This document shows positions 26,801-34,183 of a stretch of 34,285 bases of DNA, one piece after another (within the stretch, counting starts at the first letter, position 1; every line of letters starts with the position of its first letter). Under the pieces are notes generated by a model, which was not told the DNA's origin, did no database searches, and saw only the letters and a program-made list of their open reading frames with translations. Source of the DNA: CAG-390 sp045544735 (GTDB lineage Bacteria > Bacillota > Clostridia > Oscillospirales > CAG-272). The stretch is taken from assembly GCA_045544735.1 (NCBI GenBank), contig JAZPZM010000022.1, positions 1-34,285 of the forward strand. Reading direction: 5' to 3'. A program made the position numbers and the translations under genes.

Positions 26801-27607
26801 AAGAAGGAGCAGGCTGAAAAGGAAGCTGCCGAGAGGGAAGCTGCCGAAAAGGCTTATCAGGCTGCTATCAACCACGGTAGAACCGTAGCGCTTGCCGAGA
26901 TCAGCAAGGCACTCGCTACCGTTACCGAGAGAACGCAGACTACCAAGAACTATGCCGAAACACTTCGCGGACTTCTTGATCAGCTCGTAGCACTCGAGTC
27001 CGAAACTCCCGCTGCAGGAGCGACCGAGGAGGAAGCAGTTTCCGCAAAGGAAAAGCTGCTCAAGGATATCGACGGATACCTTTCCTCGATTCAGGCGAAC
27101 AACTCAATGCTCAACGAAGCATTCGCAATCGCTAAGAAGGCTAACACCAACGCTTCTCTTGCTTACGAGCACTACGTTACCAAGAACGCCGAGGGCTTCT
27201 CTCAGGCATTTAAGGATGACGTTGCTGCAAGCTACAACGGTGTAATCTCTGCTTACGCAAGTATCTCTACTAACGTAACCGAGGCTTACGCTGCAGCAGT
27301 TGCAGTATTCGAGGAGGCTAAGGCTGTCCTCGGTGAGCTCAACTACGTTCTCGTTGATCCTAACGCCGAGCCTGAAAAGGAAGAGGAGAAGGATGACGAT
27401 AACGACGGTTACAACTACACCAAGTACACCGACGATAACGACAACATCGTTCGCGTCGAGTACGAGAATGGCGTATTCTTCATTCTTAACTTCAACTACT
27501 TTGACGTAACCGTTAAATACAACGGTCAGGAGTACACCGTCGCAAACTACGGCGGAGTCAGAGTAAATGCAGACGGCAGCACAACGTCGTTTGCCGTAAA
27601 TAATTAA
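23897..27607 (+). CDS. Secreted DUF5696 protein with glycoside-hydrolase-like barrel
   Basis: 1236 residues with an N-terminal signal peptide (about 1-27, cut near GAA). Residues about 30-590 are beta-rich. A TIM-barrel-like region follows (about 600-950), with strand-like segments NIKFKLTGYANGG, ELFPDFDFAYV (around 699-705) and MTDGANVYTW (around 822), and an AVPFIGVVLHG segment reminiscent of GH101-type glycosidases. I infer glycan hydrolysis, but catalytic residues are not proven. A long Ala/Glu/Lys-rich coiled coil (about 955-1160) and a small acidic beta tail end it. No sortase signal or membrane tail is seen. GGAGG lies at 23885-23889. It sits between the NHL-YIP1 gene (17 nt) and permease pair 2 (14 nt). 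Family call good, enzyme role uncertain. Confidence 0.82.
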   Translation: MNKMNRIIALILTVVMLIGTLMLEVGAATAVDIIYEKDEKGKDTDIIDYEKTVAQYLTLKFETPQQKLATMSMMVERDGYQLWVDDFTGEVATVNVATGEILFSNPYDVATSGSTATRAEIMSQIVVTYMDNDAKKEMNSFVDAAQRGQISVKYIKNGVRVEYSIGREDARMLVPRLIEKERFETKILDPFADEINAVSAEEGLPVLQWRDYHYDLTLRDKIRQESKNQLWHSFNMVRNYYQYLEMGSKGGDQHVSKVIDSMSVYYFETNTNLTQLTKVESLIKTYVPSYTYEDLEADHTKTQYVSSDLIPPVFKMALEYTLDKWGVSVCMPANGLRFNESVYQLENVSVLPYMGAGANYVGEDKKDVITGYNFFPDGSGTLFRHEDLAGNVGTSVSGKVYGQDYAYNTILGSHQEIIRYPVFGIVSNDAYYNRTYEEQLVEKPVLDEEGNEKKDENGNVITEQVKEMVEVGAERVDQDRGFVAIIEEGDALAELSTYHAGSLSKYNAVNMLFSPRPKDTYNLRNAISVAANASWTVVSSRKYTGNYTIRYIMLTDDATAKSKGITDYYETSWMGMAEAYRDYLYETGNLDALDTNEVKEDLPVYIQTFGALETIEKFLSIPVEVMTPLTSFEDIKTMHSELAAEGVSNIKFKLTGYANGGMKSNMPADLDWEDAVGGEDGYKELLAYANANGFELFPDFDFAYVRSEADSLFDSMVFRNHLVKSINDTYMSKRYYSATRQTYIGRFELAVSPAYYANFYDELAQNLLKSYADGMPTAISVGTLGTELNSDFDEDEPYNREDSKSQTVAIFEKIDKDFNSVMTDGANVYTWKYIDHIVNVSLDSSRYIRSSAAVPFIGVVLHGSRQFAGTPLNMEGNIGYSFLKAIENGASLNFTLCYQNYDEFKEYPDLSEYYSVRYDILKSEVVEYYTLLNSLTKDLQLSKIVAHDFIIGERVPDADEKLADEEQAKKEQAEKEAAEREAAEKAYQAAINHGRTVALAEISKALATVTERTQTTKNYAETLRGLLDQLVALESETPAAGATEEEAVSAKEKLLKDIDGYLSSIQANNSMLNEAFAIAKKANTNASLAYEHYVTKNAEGFSQAFKDDVAASYNGVISAYASISTNVTEAYAAAVAVFEEAKAVLGELNYVLVDPNAEPEKEEEKDDDNDGYNYTKYTDDNDNIVRVEYENGVFFILNFNYFDVTVKYNGQEYTVANYGGVRVNADGSTTSFAVNN

Positions 27608-27621
27608 GGAGGTGCAGAACA

Positions 27622-28611
27622 GTGACTAACGATTTGGAACTGAAAAACACCACAAGTGTTCCCCAGAAGAAAACTAAAAAGAAACGCGCTGCATCTCTTG
27701 ATAAGCGTAAGGCGCGCGCGGGCTGGTGGTTCGTAATGCCCTTCGTGCTTGGATTCTTTATCGTATACATACCGATCATATTTGACTCGCTGGTATACAG
27801 CTTCAGTACGGTCGAGTATACCGATTTCGGTCCTGTAACACATTTCGTGGGCTTTGAAAACTATAGCTACGCTATCTTCTCCGACCCGAAATTTGCCGAG
27901 ACCTTGGTTACGGGTATGACTGAGCTTCTCTTTGACATTCCCGCAATCATTCTGTTCTCGCTCTTTATGGCTGTTCTTCTTAACCAGAAGATGGTCGGAC
28001 GCGCAGCTTTCCGTGCTATCTTCTTCGTTCCCGTTATAGTTTCTACGGGATTGTTTGAAACCATAAACGCGGAAAACCTTATGGAGCAGAGTATGGGCGG
28101 CGGCCCCAACTCAACCGTTGACGGTATCGCAAGCGGTACGGGGTCGAGCGCGGCAAGCCAGATAGTATCTGCCGTAGATATCGCCTTGCTCTTCCAAAGC
28201 ATGAAGGTCGGACAGGGACTTGTTACGTATGTTGCTGAGATGATCAACAACATATACGACATAGTAAACCGTTCGGGCGTTCAGATGCTTATCTTCCTTG
28301 CGGGACTGCAGTCCATCTCTCCCGCAATTTACGAGTCCTGTCAGATGGACGGTGCAACGGGATGGGAGACCTTCTGGAAGATCACCTTCCCGATGATCAG
28401 CCCTATGATCCTCGTTAACGCCGTTTACACCGTAATCGACTCGTTTACAACCAATTCCAACACGGTTATGAGCTTTATCTCAAAAACCTACAACACTCAG
28501 AAGGAGCTCAGCGCGGCTATGTCTTGGATATACTTCTCGCTGATAATTCTGATTATCGCAGTAGTGGCGGGTATCTGTTCGGCATTCGTCTTCTACCAGC
28601 GCAGAGATTAA
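27622..28611 (+). CDS. Sugar ABC transporter permease, pair 2, with enlarged outer loop
   Basis: 329 residues beginning at GTG 27622, chosen because TAAGGAGGTG lies directly upstream and no ATG fits. A Lys-rich N-terminal tail precedes six membrane helices. The EAA loop is YESCQMDGATGWETFWKI-TFPMISP. Between the middle helices there is an extra Gly/Ser-rich loop of about 70 residues (ENLMEQSMGGGPNSTVDGIA onward) that ordinary MalF/LplB permeases lack. It should face outward and could touch one of the large surface proteins of the cluster. Confidence 0.9.
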   Translation: MTNDLELKNTTSVPQKKTKKKRAASLDKRKARAGWWFVMPFVLGFFIVYIPIIFDSLVYSFSTVEYTDFGPVTHFVGFENYSYAIFSDPKFAETLVTGMTELLFDIPAIILFSLFMAVLLNQKMVGRAAFRAIFFVPVIVSTGLFETINAENLMEQSMGGGPNSTVDGIASGTGSSAASQIVSAVDIALLFQSMKVGQGLVTYVAEMINNIYDIVNRSGVQMLIFLAGLQSISPAIYESCQMDGATGWETFWKITFPMISPMILVNAVYTVIDSFTTNSNTVMSFISKTYNTQKELSAAMSWIYFSLIILIIAVVAGICSAFVFYQRRD

Positions 28612-28629
28612 TGAAAGGAGGACAAAATA

Positions 28630-29733
28630 ATGAATGCACAGCAAACTACTCCTGTCATTAAGAAGGAATCTAAAAACAAGATAAAGGTCGAGTTTGAAAG
28701 AACCCCTCTTAAGGAACGTCTCAAGGCGAAATTCGTCAACGCGGCGTTTGTCGGAAGTGTCATTTGGTATATTATTCGCTTCGCCCTGCTTCTTGGCATC
28801 GCTTATATCATTTTGTTCCCCTTCTATACGAAGATCGCGGGCTCGTTTATGGGTCCCAACGACTTCGTAGACGTTACCGTAATGCTTATCCCGAAGGATT
28901 TCTCGCTTGATATGTATAAGTACATACTCCTTGAGAACCACTACTTCGAGGCATTCGGAAACACTCTGTTCCTCGCCGCTTCCACGGCACTTGTTCAGAC
29001 GCTCACCTGCTCGTTTATCGCTTACGGTCTTGCAAAGTTCAAATTCAAGGGCTCGACCTTTGTGTTCGCCGCCGTTGTATTTACGATGGTCGTACCGCAC
29101 AGCGCGCTGCAGATGTCGCTGTTTATGAACTTCCGATATTTTGACATATTCGGAATAGTCAAGCTACTCTCAGGACACGTCGTTGAGGGAATTCAGATAT
29201 TCGACCCCAATAGCACCAACTTGTTCATAAAGAATGCCGCCGCCGACGGTGCGCTGAACCTTATGAACACCAACTGGCCGCTTATGATCCTCTCGTTTAC
29301 GGGACTTGCGTTCAAGAACGGTCTGTTTATCTTCCTTCTCCGTCAGTTCTTCCGCGGAGTGCCTGACGAGCTTGAGGAATCCGCATACATCGATGGTTCG
29401 GGCGTTTTGCGTACCTTTATACGCATCATTCTGCCCTTGTCCATCCCGATGATGATAACGGTATTCCTGTTTGCGTTCTCTTGGCAGTGGACTGATGACT
29501 TCTACACGACTTTGTTCTTCACGAACAACAAGACGGTGCTTATGTCCAACATTTATAGCACCATCCCGAAGACGCTCAGCCAGCAGTACAACGGTTATGC
29601 AGGATGGACCCTCTACTCCTCCGCTATCCGTAACACCAGCGGTCTCCTTATTATGATTCCTCTGGTAATCATGTTCCTCTTCTGCCAGAAGTTCCTGGTA
29701 CAAGGTATCGAACGTTCCGGTATTACCGGCTAA
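28630..29733 (+). CDS. Carbohydrate ABC transporter permease, pair 2, with enlarged outer loop
   Basis: 367 residues, well above the usual 280 of MalG-type permeases. There is a long basic N-terminal tail (about 1-45) and an inserted segment after the third helix (GHVVEGIQIFDPNSTNLF onward, about 50 residues). The EAA motif ELEESAYIDGSGVLRTFIRI-ILPLSIP is intact. GGAGG precedes the ATG, 18 nt after its partner. It is the last gene of the cluster and is followed by a hairpin. It is the likely heterodimer partner of the preceding permease and needs an ATPase from elsewhere. Confidence 0.9.
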   Translation: MNAQQTTPVIKKESKNKIKVEFERTPLKERLKAKFVNAAFVGSVIWYIIRFALLLGIAYIILFPFYTKIAGSFMGPNDFVDVTVMLIPKDFSLDMYKYILLENHYFEAFGNTLFLAASTALVQTLTCSFIAYGLAKFKFKGSTFVFAAVVFTMVVPHSALQMSLFMNFRYFDIFGIVKLLSGHVVEGIQIFDPNSTNLFIKNAAADGALNLMNTNWPLMILSFTGLAFKNGLFIFLLRQFFRGVPDELEESAYIDGSGVLRTFIRIILPLSIPMMITVFLFAFSWQWTDDFYTTLFFTNNKTVLMSNIYSTIPKTLSQQYNGYAGWTLYSSAIRNTSGLLIMIPLVIMFLFCQKFLVQGIERSGITG

Positions 29734-29738
29734 TAAAC

Positions 29739-29768
29739 AAGGGTCTGCGCCAAAAGCGCAGACCCTAC
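29739..29768 (+). terminator. Probable terminator of the transport cluster
   Basis: Perfect GGGTCTGCGC / GCGCAGACCC stem with loop CAAAA. The tail ACGTTTATA is poor in T, so termination may rely on the hairpins of the adjacent MITE-like element. Confidence 0.6.
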
Positions 29769-29781
29769 GTTTATATAAAGT

Positions 29782-30007
29782 AAGGGGCTGTCTCAGTTAG
29801 ATGCAGAAGTGGCGATTTTGCCGTCGTCGGCGTACGAGGGTACGCGTGATGGCAAAATCGCGGCTAAAAAATACGTATAAAAATCGAAATCCGAAAGGAT
29901 TTCTACCTAAAAGACCGCTTTCTTCATCTTTTTATGATGAAAAAAACGGTCTTTTTTTCTTTACTTATTTTTGTATTTTTGTTCTGCGCTAAATGAGGCA
30001 GCCCCTT
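29782..30007. mobile_element. 226-bp MITE-like element with GGGGCTGTCTCA-type inverted ends
   Basis: The ends are inverted repeats: AAGGGGCTGTCTCAGTTAG (29782-29800) against the complement of 29989-30007, matching at 17 of 19 positions. Inside are nested hairpins: GCGATTTTGCC (29812-29822) with GGCAAAATCGC (about 29853-29863), GAAATCC-GAAA-GGATTTC near 29886, and AGACCG...CGGTCT around 29912-29952. No transposase is encoded. GGGGCTGTCTCA ends resemble those of DDE-type IS elements, so it is a plausible non-autonomous derivative. No clear target duplication was found. It ends at the last base pair before the alaS stop codon. Confidence 0.7.
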
Positions 30008-30008
30008 T

Positions 30009-32636
30009 TTATTTAAGCATACCCGCAAGCGTTGCTTGGGCAAGTGCGAGCGCCTCGTCTATCTTGGAGGCGTCAGCGCCGCCTGCCATAGCGTTGTCGG
30101 GGCGTCCGCCGCCCTTTCCGCCCGTTACGGCGGCAACCGCGCTTACAAGCTTTCCTGCGTGTGCGCCGGCCTTTGCGGCATCAGCACCGCATACGGCGAT
30201 GAAGTTGAGCTTTTCACCGTTGACGGCAATAACCGCTACGGTGTCGGGGTGGTTTGCCTTTATCTCGTCCGCAAGAGAACGAGCGACCTCTATAGCCATA
30301 CCGTCAAAGCGAACGGCGGCGAGCTTTACAGAACCTATTTGCTTTGTGTTAGCGAGAATTGAGTCAAGCTTGGTAGCCGCAAGCTTGGAGTTAAGGCTGT
30401 CTATTTCTCTGCGCGCACTTGCAAGCTCGGCGGAGAGTGCGGCAGCCTTCGTGCCGATATCAGCGGGATTCTGGCACTTAAGCTCACGCGCAACGTCTGC
30501 GATAAGCGCATCCTTCTCGTTCAGAAGATCAAGCAGACCTGCGCCCGTAACAGCCTCGATGCGGCGAACACCAGCGGCAACGGAGGACTCGGAAATGATC
30601 TTGAAAAGACCGATCTCGCCCGTGTTGGAGCAATGCGTACCACCGCAAAGCTCGGTGGAGAACGTGCCCATTTTAACCATACGTACAACCTTGCCGTATT
30701 TCTCGCCAAAGAGCGCGATAGCACCGTTTGCCTTTGCGGTCTCAACGTCGGTCTCGACCATTTCTATCTTCAGCGCGCTGAGAATGCAGGAGTTTACAAA
30801 CAGTTCAACGGCGGCAATCTCCTTCTTTGTAAGCGGCTGGAAGTGCGAGAAGTCAAAGCGGCAAACGGTATTGCTGACGTATGAGCCGGCCTGCTCAACG
30901 TGGTTGCCGAGAACCTTGCGCAGTGCCGCCTGAAGCAGATGTGCGGCAGAGTGGTTGCGAGCGATGGAACGGCGGCGTGTGTCGTTTATGTCAGCGACAA
31001 CGCTTTCACCAACGCTGAACGTTCCGTTGATAACGGTGCAAAGGTGAATATAAACACCGTCGGATTTCTTCGTATCGTAAACGTTTATAAGCTTGCCCTC
31101 GGCGTAGATAGTGCCCGCGTCGCCTATCTGTCCGCCGCCTTCTCCGTAGAAGGGGGTGCGGTCAAGGATGATGGTGCAATCTCCCTCGTTGACGGAGTCA
31201 ACGGAGTCGTCACCAACGAGGATAGCAAGTATCTTCGCCTCGGAACGATAGTCGGTATATCCCGTAAACTCGGTCTTGTCAAGCTCGGAAATGAGGGACT
31301 TGGACGTGGAGCTCCAACCGCTGATATTAGCGCGAGCCTCGCGCGCGCGGTTCTTCTGACGGGTCATAAGGTTGTTGAAGGTGTCCTCGTCAATGGAAAG
31401 CTTGCTTTCCTCTGCAATCTCGCGAGTGAGGTCGATGGGGAAGCCGAAGGTATCGTAAAGCTTGAATACCTCCTCGCCCGAAATCGTGTCGGCGTTGCTG
31501 TCAAGTGCGCCGCGGATGAGGTTGGTGAGGATGGAAAGACCTGCGTCAATAGTAGCGTCAAAGCGTTCCTCCTCGATGGAAAGAACCTTCTTTATATAAT
31601 CGGCGCGATCGGAAAGCTCGGTGTATGCGCCACAGCTCTCGGCGATAGCGATATCTACCACGTCGGTGAGGAAGGGGTGATCAATGCCGAGGAGCTTACC
31701 GTGGCGGCAAGCGCGGCGGATGATACGGCGAAGCACGTATCCGCGGCCCTCGTTCGAGGGAACTACGCCGTCGCATATCATAAACATTGCGCTTCTTGCG
31801 TGGTCGGTGATAACGCGAATGGAAATATCGTTTTTCTTGTCGTCGCCGTAGGTCTTGCCGGAAATCTCGCAGACCTTGTCTATAACGCGGCGGATGGTGT
31901 CAACCTCGAACATATTGTCAACGCCCTGCATTACGCAAGCAAGACGCTCAAGTCCCATACCCGTGTCGATGTTCTTCTGTTCAAGCTCGGTATAGTTACC
32001 GTTACCGTCGTTGTTGAACTGCGAGAAAACGTTGTTCCATATTTCCATATAGCGGTCGCACTCACAGCCCGGCTTGCAATCGGGGCTACCGCAGCCGTAT
32101 TTCTCGCCGCGGTCGAAATATATCTCGGAGCAAGGTCCGCAAGGACCCGTTCCGTGCTCCCAGAAGTTGTCAGCCTTGCCAAGACGAACTATTCGCTCGT
32201 CGGGAATGCCTATAACGTCGTGCCAGATAGCGTACGCTTCCTCGTCGTTTTCGTAGATGGAGGGCCACAGAAGCTCCGCGGGGATCTCCATGACCTCGGT
32301 GAGAAATTCCCAAGCCATGGGAATCGCTTCCTCCTTGAAATAATCGCCGAAGGAGAAGTTTCCGAGCATCTCAAAGAACGTGCCGTGGCGTGCGGTGTGA
32401 CCTACGCGCTCAAGGTCGGGCGTACGGATGCACTTCTGGCAGGTAGTTACGCGGTTGCGCGGCGGAATCTCCTCGCCCGTGAAAAACTTTTTCATTGGAG
32501 CCATGCCCGAATTTATGAGCAGGAGGGATTTGTCGTTTATCGGAATAAGAGGGAAGGACGGCAGGCGAAGGTGTCCCTTGGATTCAAAGTAAGCAAGGTA
32601 TTTTTCGCGAATGTCGTTAAGCGATGTCCATTTCAT
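30009..32636 (-). CDS. alaS: Alanyl-tRNA synthetase
   Basis: 875 residues from the chosen ATG (protein begins MKWTSLNDIR), which has AAAGGA about 9 nt upstream. The ATG at 32663 lacks a ribosome site. The N-terminal class II catalytic domain is typical (RVTTCQKCIRTPDLERVGHT, GNFSFGDYFKEEAI, FWEHGTGPCGPCSEIYFDR). The editing domain has HSAAHLLQAAL and CGGTHCSNTG, the zinc and catalytic Cys/His sites that clear Ser-tRNA-Ala. A C-terminal C-Ala domain ends GGKGGGRPDNAMAGG. It charges tRNA-Ala, the same tRNA RqcH uses. The leader is only about 30 nt, so there is no T-box. Confidence 0.97.
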   Translation of the reverse strand: MKWTSLNDIREKYLAYFESKGHLRLPSFPLIPINDKSLLLINSGMAPMKKFFTGEEIPPRNRVTTCQKCIRTPDLERVGHTARHGTFFEMLGNFSFGDYFKEEAIPMAWEFLTEVMEIPAELLWPSIYENDEEAYAIWHDVIGIPDERIVRLGKADNFWEHGTGPCGPCSEIYFDRGEKYGCGSPDCKPGCECDRYMEIWNNVFSQFNNDGNGNYTELEQKNIDTGMGLERLACVMQGVDNMFEVDTIRRVIDKVCEISGKTYGDDKKNDISIRVITDHARSAMFMICDGVVPSNEGRGYVLRRIIRRACRHGKLLGIDHPFLTDVVDIAIAESCGAYTELSDRADYIKKVLSIEEERFDATIDAGLSILTNLIRGALDSNADTISGEEVFKLYDTFGFPIDLTREIAEESKLSIDEDTFNNLMTRQKNRAREARANISGWSSTSKSLISELDKTEFTGYTDYRSEAKILAILVGDDSVDSVNEGDCTIILDRTPFYGEGGGQIGDAGTIYAEGKLINVYDTKKSDGVYIHLCTVINGTFSVGESVVADINDTRRRSIARNHSAAHLLQAALRKVLGNHVEQAGSYVSNTVCRFDFSHFQPLTKKEIAAVELFVNSCILSALKIEMVETDVETAKANGAIALFGEKYGKVVRMVKMGTFSTELCGGTHCSNTGEIGLFKIISESSVAAGVRRIEAVTGAGLLDLLNEKDALIADVARELKCQNPADIGTKAAALSAELASARREIDSLNSKLAATKLDSILANTKQIGSVKLAAVRFDGMAIEVARSLADEIKANHPDTVAVIAVNGEKLNFIAVCGADAAKAGAHAGKLVSAVAAVTGGKGGGRPDNAMAGGADASKIDEALALAQATLAGMLK

Positions 32637-32672
32637 GACAGTTTGTCCTTTCAATTTCAACATAGATAATTT

Positions 32673-32701
32673 ATTATATCACCCGGTATACAAAAAGTCA
32701 A
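32673..32701 (-). promoter_or_regulatory. Sigma-A promoter of alaS
   Basis: On the minus strand, TTGACT (32696-32701), 17 nt ending in TGA, TATAAT (32673-32678). Confidence 0.88.
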
Positions 32702-32780
32702 TATTTATATAAAAAAACGCCGTTTTTCAGTTTTTGCATAAAGACGAGTGCGGATGAATATATTCTAACGGAGGTGCGTT

Positions 32781-33692
32781 ATGGACGATTTAGTTATTCC
32801 AAGCAGGGTATTAGAGGCGTTGCCGCCGCGTGTCAGCGGGGAGATAACCGATGCCGTCCGCGATTTTTCGCGCGTCGAGGAGCTTAGGCTTCACGCCGAC
32901 AGACGAGCCACGCTTACGGTGGACGGGAAGAACGTTTTTATTGCCGTTTCACTTACACGAGCCGAAATGGACAGCACCCTTTTTTCGCTTTGCGGCGGCT
33001 CGCTTTACGCCTATAACGATACCATTTGCAAGGGCTATCTGAGCATAGGGGACGGAATACGGATAGGAGTGTGTGGACGGGCTGTGACGGAGGGTGACAG
33101 AGTGCGCGGCGTGTATGAGGTCACGACCATCGCCGTGCGCATACCACATAGGCACGATGGCTGCGGAGGGCGCATATGTCGGCTTCTTGACGAGCTTTCG
33201 TACAGCGCGGGCGTGCTTGTGTATTCGCCGCCCGGAGTTGGCAAGACTACGCTTCTTCGCGCGGTGGCGCGTCGGCTTGCATCGGGTAAGGGGGCGCGCC
33301 GAGTTGCCGTGGTAGATACGCGCGGCGAGCTTGGCTGCTTTCTTGACGGTGCTTCGCTTTGCGTCGACGTGCTTTCGGGATACCCTAAGTCCGCAGGCAT
33401 CGAGATAGCGGCAAGAACGCTTGGCGCGGAGGTCATAATCTGCGACGAGATAGGGCGCGACGAGGTGGAGGCTGTAAGGGGAGCGCACAACTGCGGCGTG
33501 CCTCTTATCGCAAGCGCACACGCCGACAGTGCCGTGCGCCTTATTCGGAGGGCAGGGCTTGACAGATTGCACGAAAGCGCGGGCTTTGGAGCGTACGTTG
33601 GAATCAGCAGGCGTGTCGGCGATGAGGACTACGAATATAAGATAGATTATTGGGAGGACGTCCAAAATGCTGGCACAGCCCTTGTTGTTTAA
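32781..33692 (+). CDS. spoIIIAA: Stage III sporulation protein AA (ATPase)
   Basis: A 303-residue secretion-type ATPase of the SpoIIIA-SpoIIQ channel that links mother cell and forespore during engulfment. Walker A PPGVGKTT is at 150-157 and Walker B VIICDEIG at 218-225. The N-terminal VEELRLHADRRATL and GIRIGVCGRAV segments are typical of the family. GGAGG at 32770-32774 precedes the ATG. In known species the operon is read by sigma-E. A loose candidate lies at 32736-32764 but sits too close to the ribosome site. The end overlaps spoIIIAB by 26 nt. Confidence 0.95.
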   Translation: MDDLVIPSRVLEALPPRVSGEITDAVRDFSRVEELRLHADRRATLTVDGKNVFIAVSLTRAEMDSTLFSLCGGSLYAYNDTICKGYLSIGDGIRIGVCGRAVTEGDRVRGVYEVTTIAVRIPHRHDGCGGRICRLLDELSYSAGVLVYSPPGVGKTTLLRAVARRLASGKGARRVAVVDTRGELGCFLDGASLCVDVLSGYPKSAGIEIAARTLGAEVIICDEIGRDEVEAVRGAHNCGVPLIASAHADSAVRLIRRAGLDRLHESAGFGAYVGISRRVGDEDYEYKIDYWEDVQNAGTALVV

Positions 33693-34176
33693 GCTTGCGG
33701 GCGCTTTGGCGCTCCTTGGCGGGGGCGCATATGCAGCATATACCGAGTCGGCACGCGACAGAGCGCGACTTTACCGAATGGACTGCCTTATTGCCCTTGT
33801 AAAACAATTACGCACGAAAATAGAGCGATATCTCACCCCCGTGGGCGAGATACTTCGCCAATGCGACGCCGAGGTGCTAAAGGGATGTTTTACGGGAGTT
33901 GATAGCTGTCCGCGCGAAAGACCTCGCGACGTAGGCGAGCTTGTTTTTCAGCTTCGGCGCGGCGCGTATTTTGAGGACGGAGGGGATGCGCTGTGTGCGC
34001 TCGCGGAGCGGCTCGGCAGGTCGTATAGGGAAGATAGTGTTCGTGAGTGCGACGAATGTGTGCGCGAGCTTGAGGCTGTACGCGCTACGCTTGCGTCGGA
34101 ACTCCCCAAAAAGAGAAAAACGCGAGCCGTTATGGGACTTTGTGCCGCGGCGGCGGCGCTAATAGTGATAATATGA
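33667..34176 (+). CDS. spoIIIAB: Stage III sporulation protein AB
   Basis: 169 residues, the normal family length. An N-terminal membrane helix (about 8-25) and a C-terminal one (about 150-168) flank a helical domain resembling type II secretion protein GspF. The KKRKTRA basic patch before the last helix places the domain in the cytoplasm. Its start lies inside spoIIIAA with GGAGG at 33652-33656. It belongs to the same sporulation channel. Confidence 0.9.
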   Translation: MLAQPLLFKLAGALALLGGGAYAAYTESARDRARLYRMDCLIALVKQLRTKIERYLTPVGEILRQCDAEVLKGCFTGVDSCPRERPRDVGELVFQLRRGAYFEDGGDALCALAERLGRSYREDSVRECDECVRELEAVRATLASELPKKRKTRAVMGLCAAAAALIVII

Positions 34177-34183
34177 GGTAAAA

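Noticed and set aside
25133..26875. 580-codon minus-strand open frame
   Set aside because: Antisense shadow of the DUF5696 gene, with no ribosome site and low-complexity Val/Leu-rich product.
30900..32669. 589-codon plus-strand open frame
   Set aside because: Antisense shadow of alaS; alaS is certain from conserved motifs.
32637..32672. T-box leader for alaS
   Set aside because: Only about 30 nt lie between promoter and start codon, too short for any T-box.
32736..32764. Sigma-E promoter (GCATAAA, 14 nt, AATATATT) for spoIIIAA
   Set aside because: The spacing fits sigma-E, but the start site would fall on the ribosome-binding site, so the true promoter may be elsewhere.
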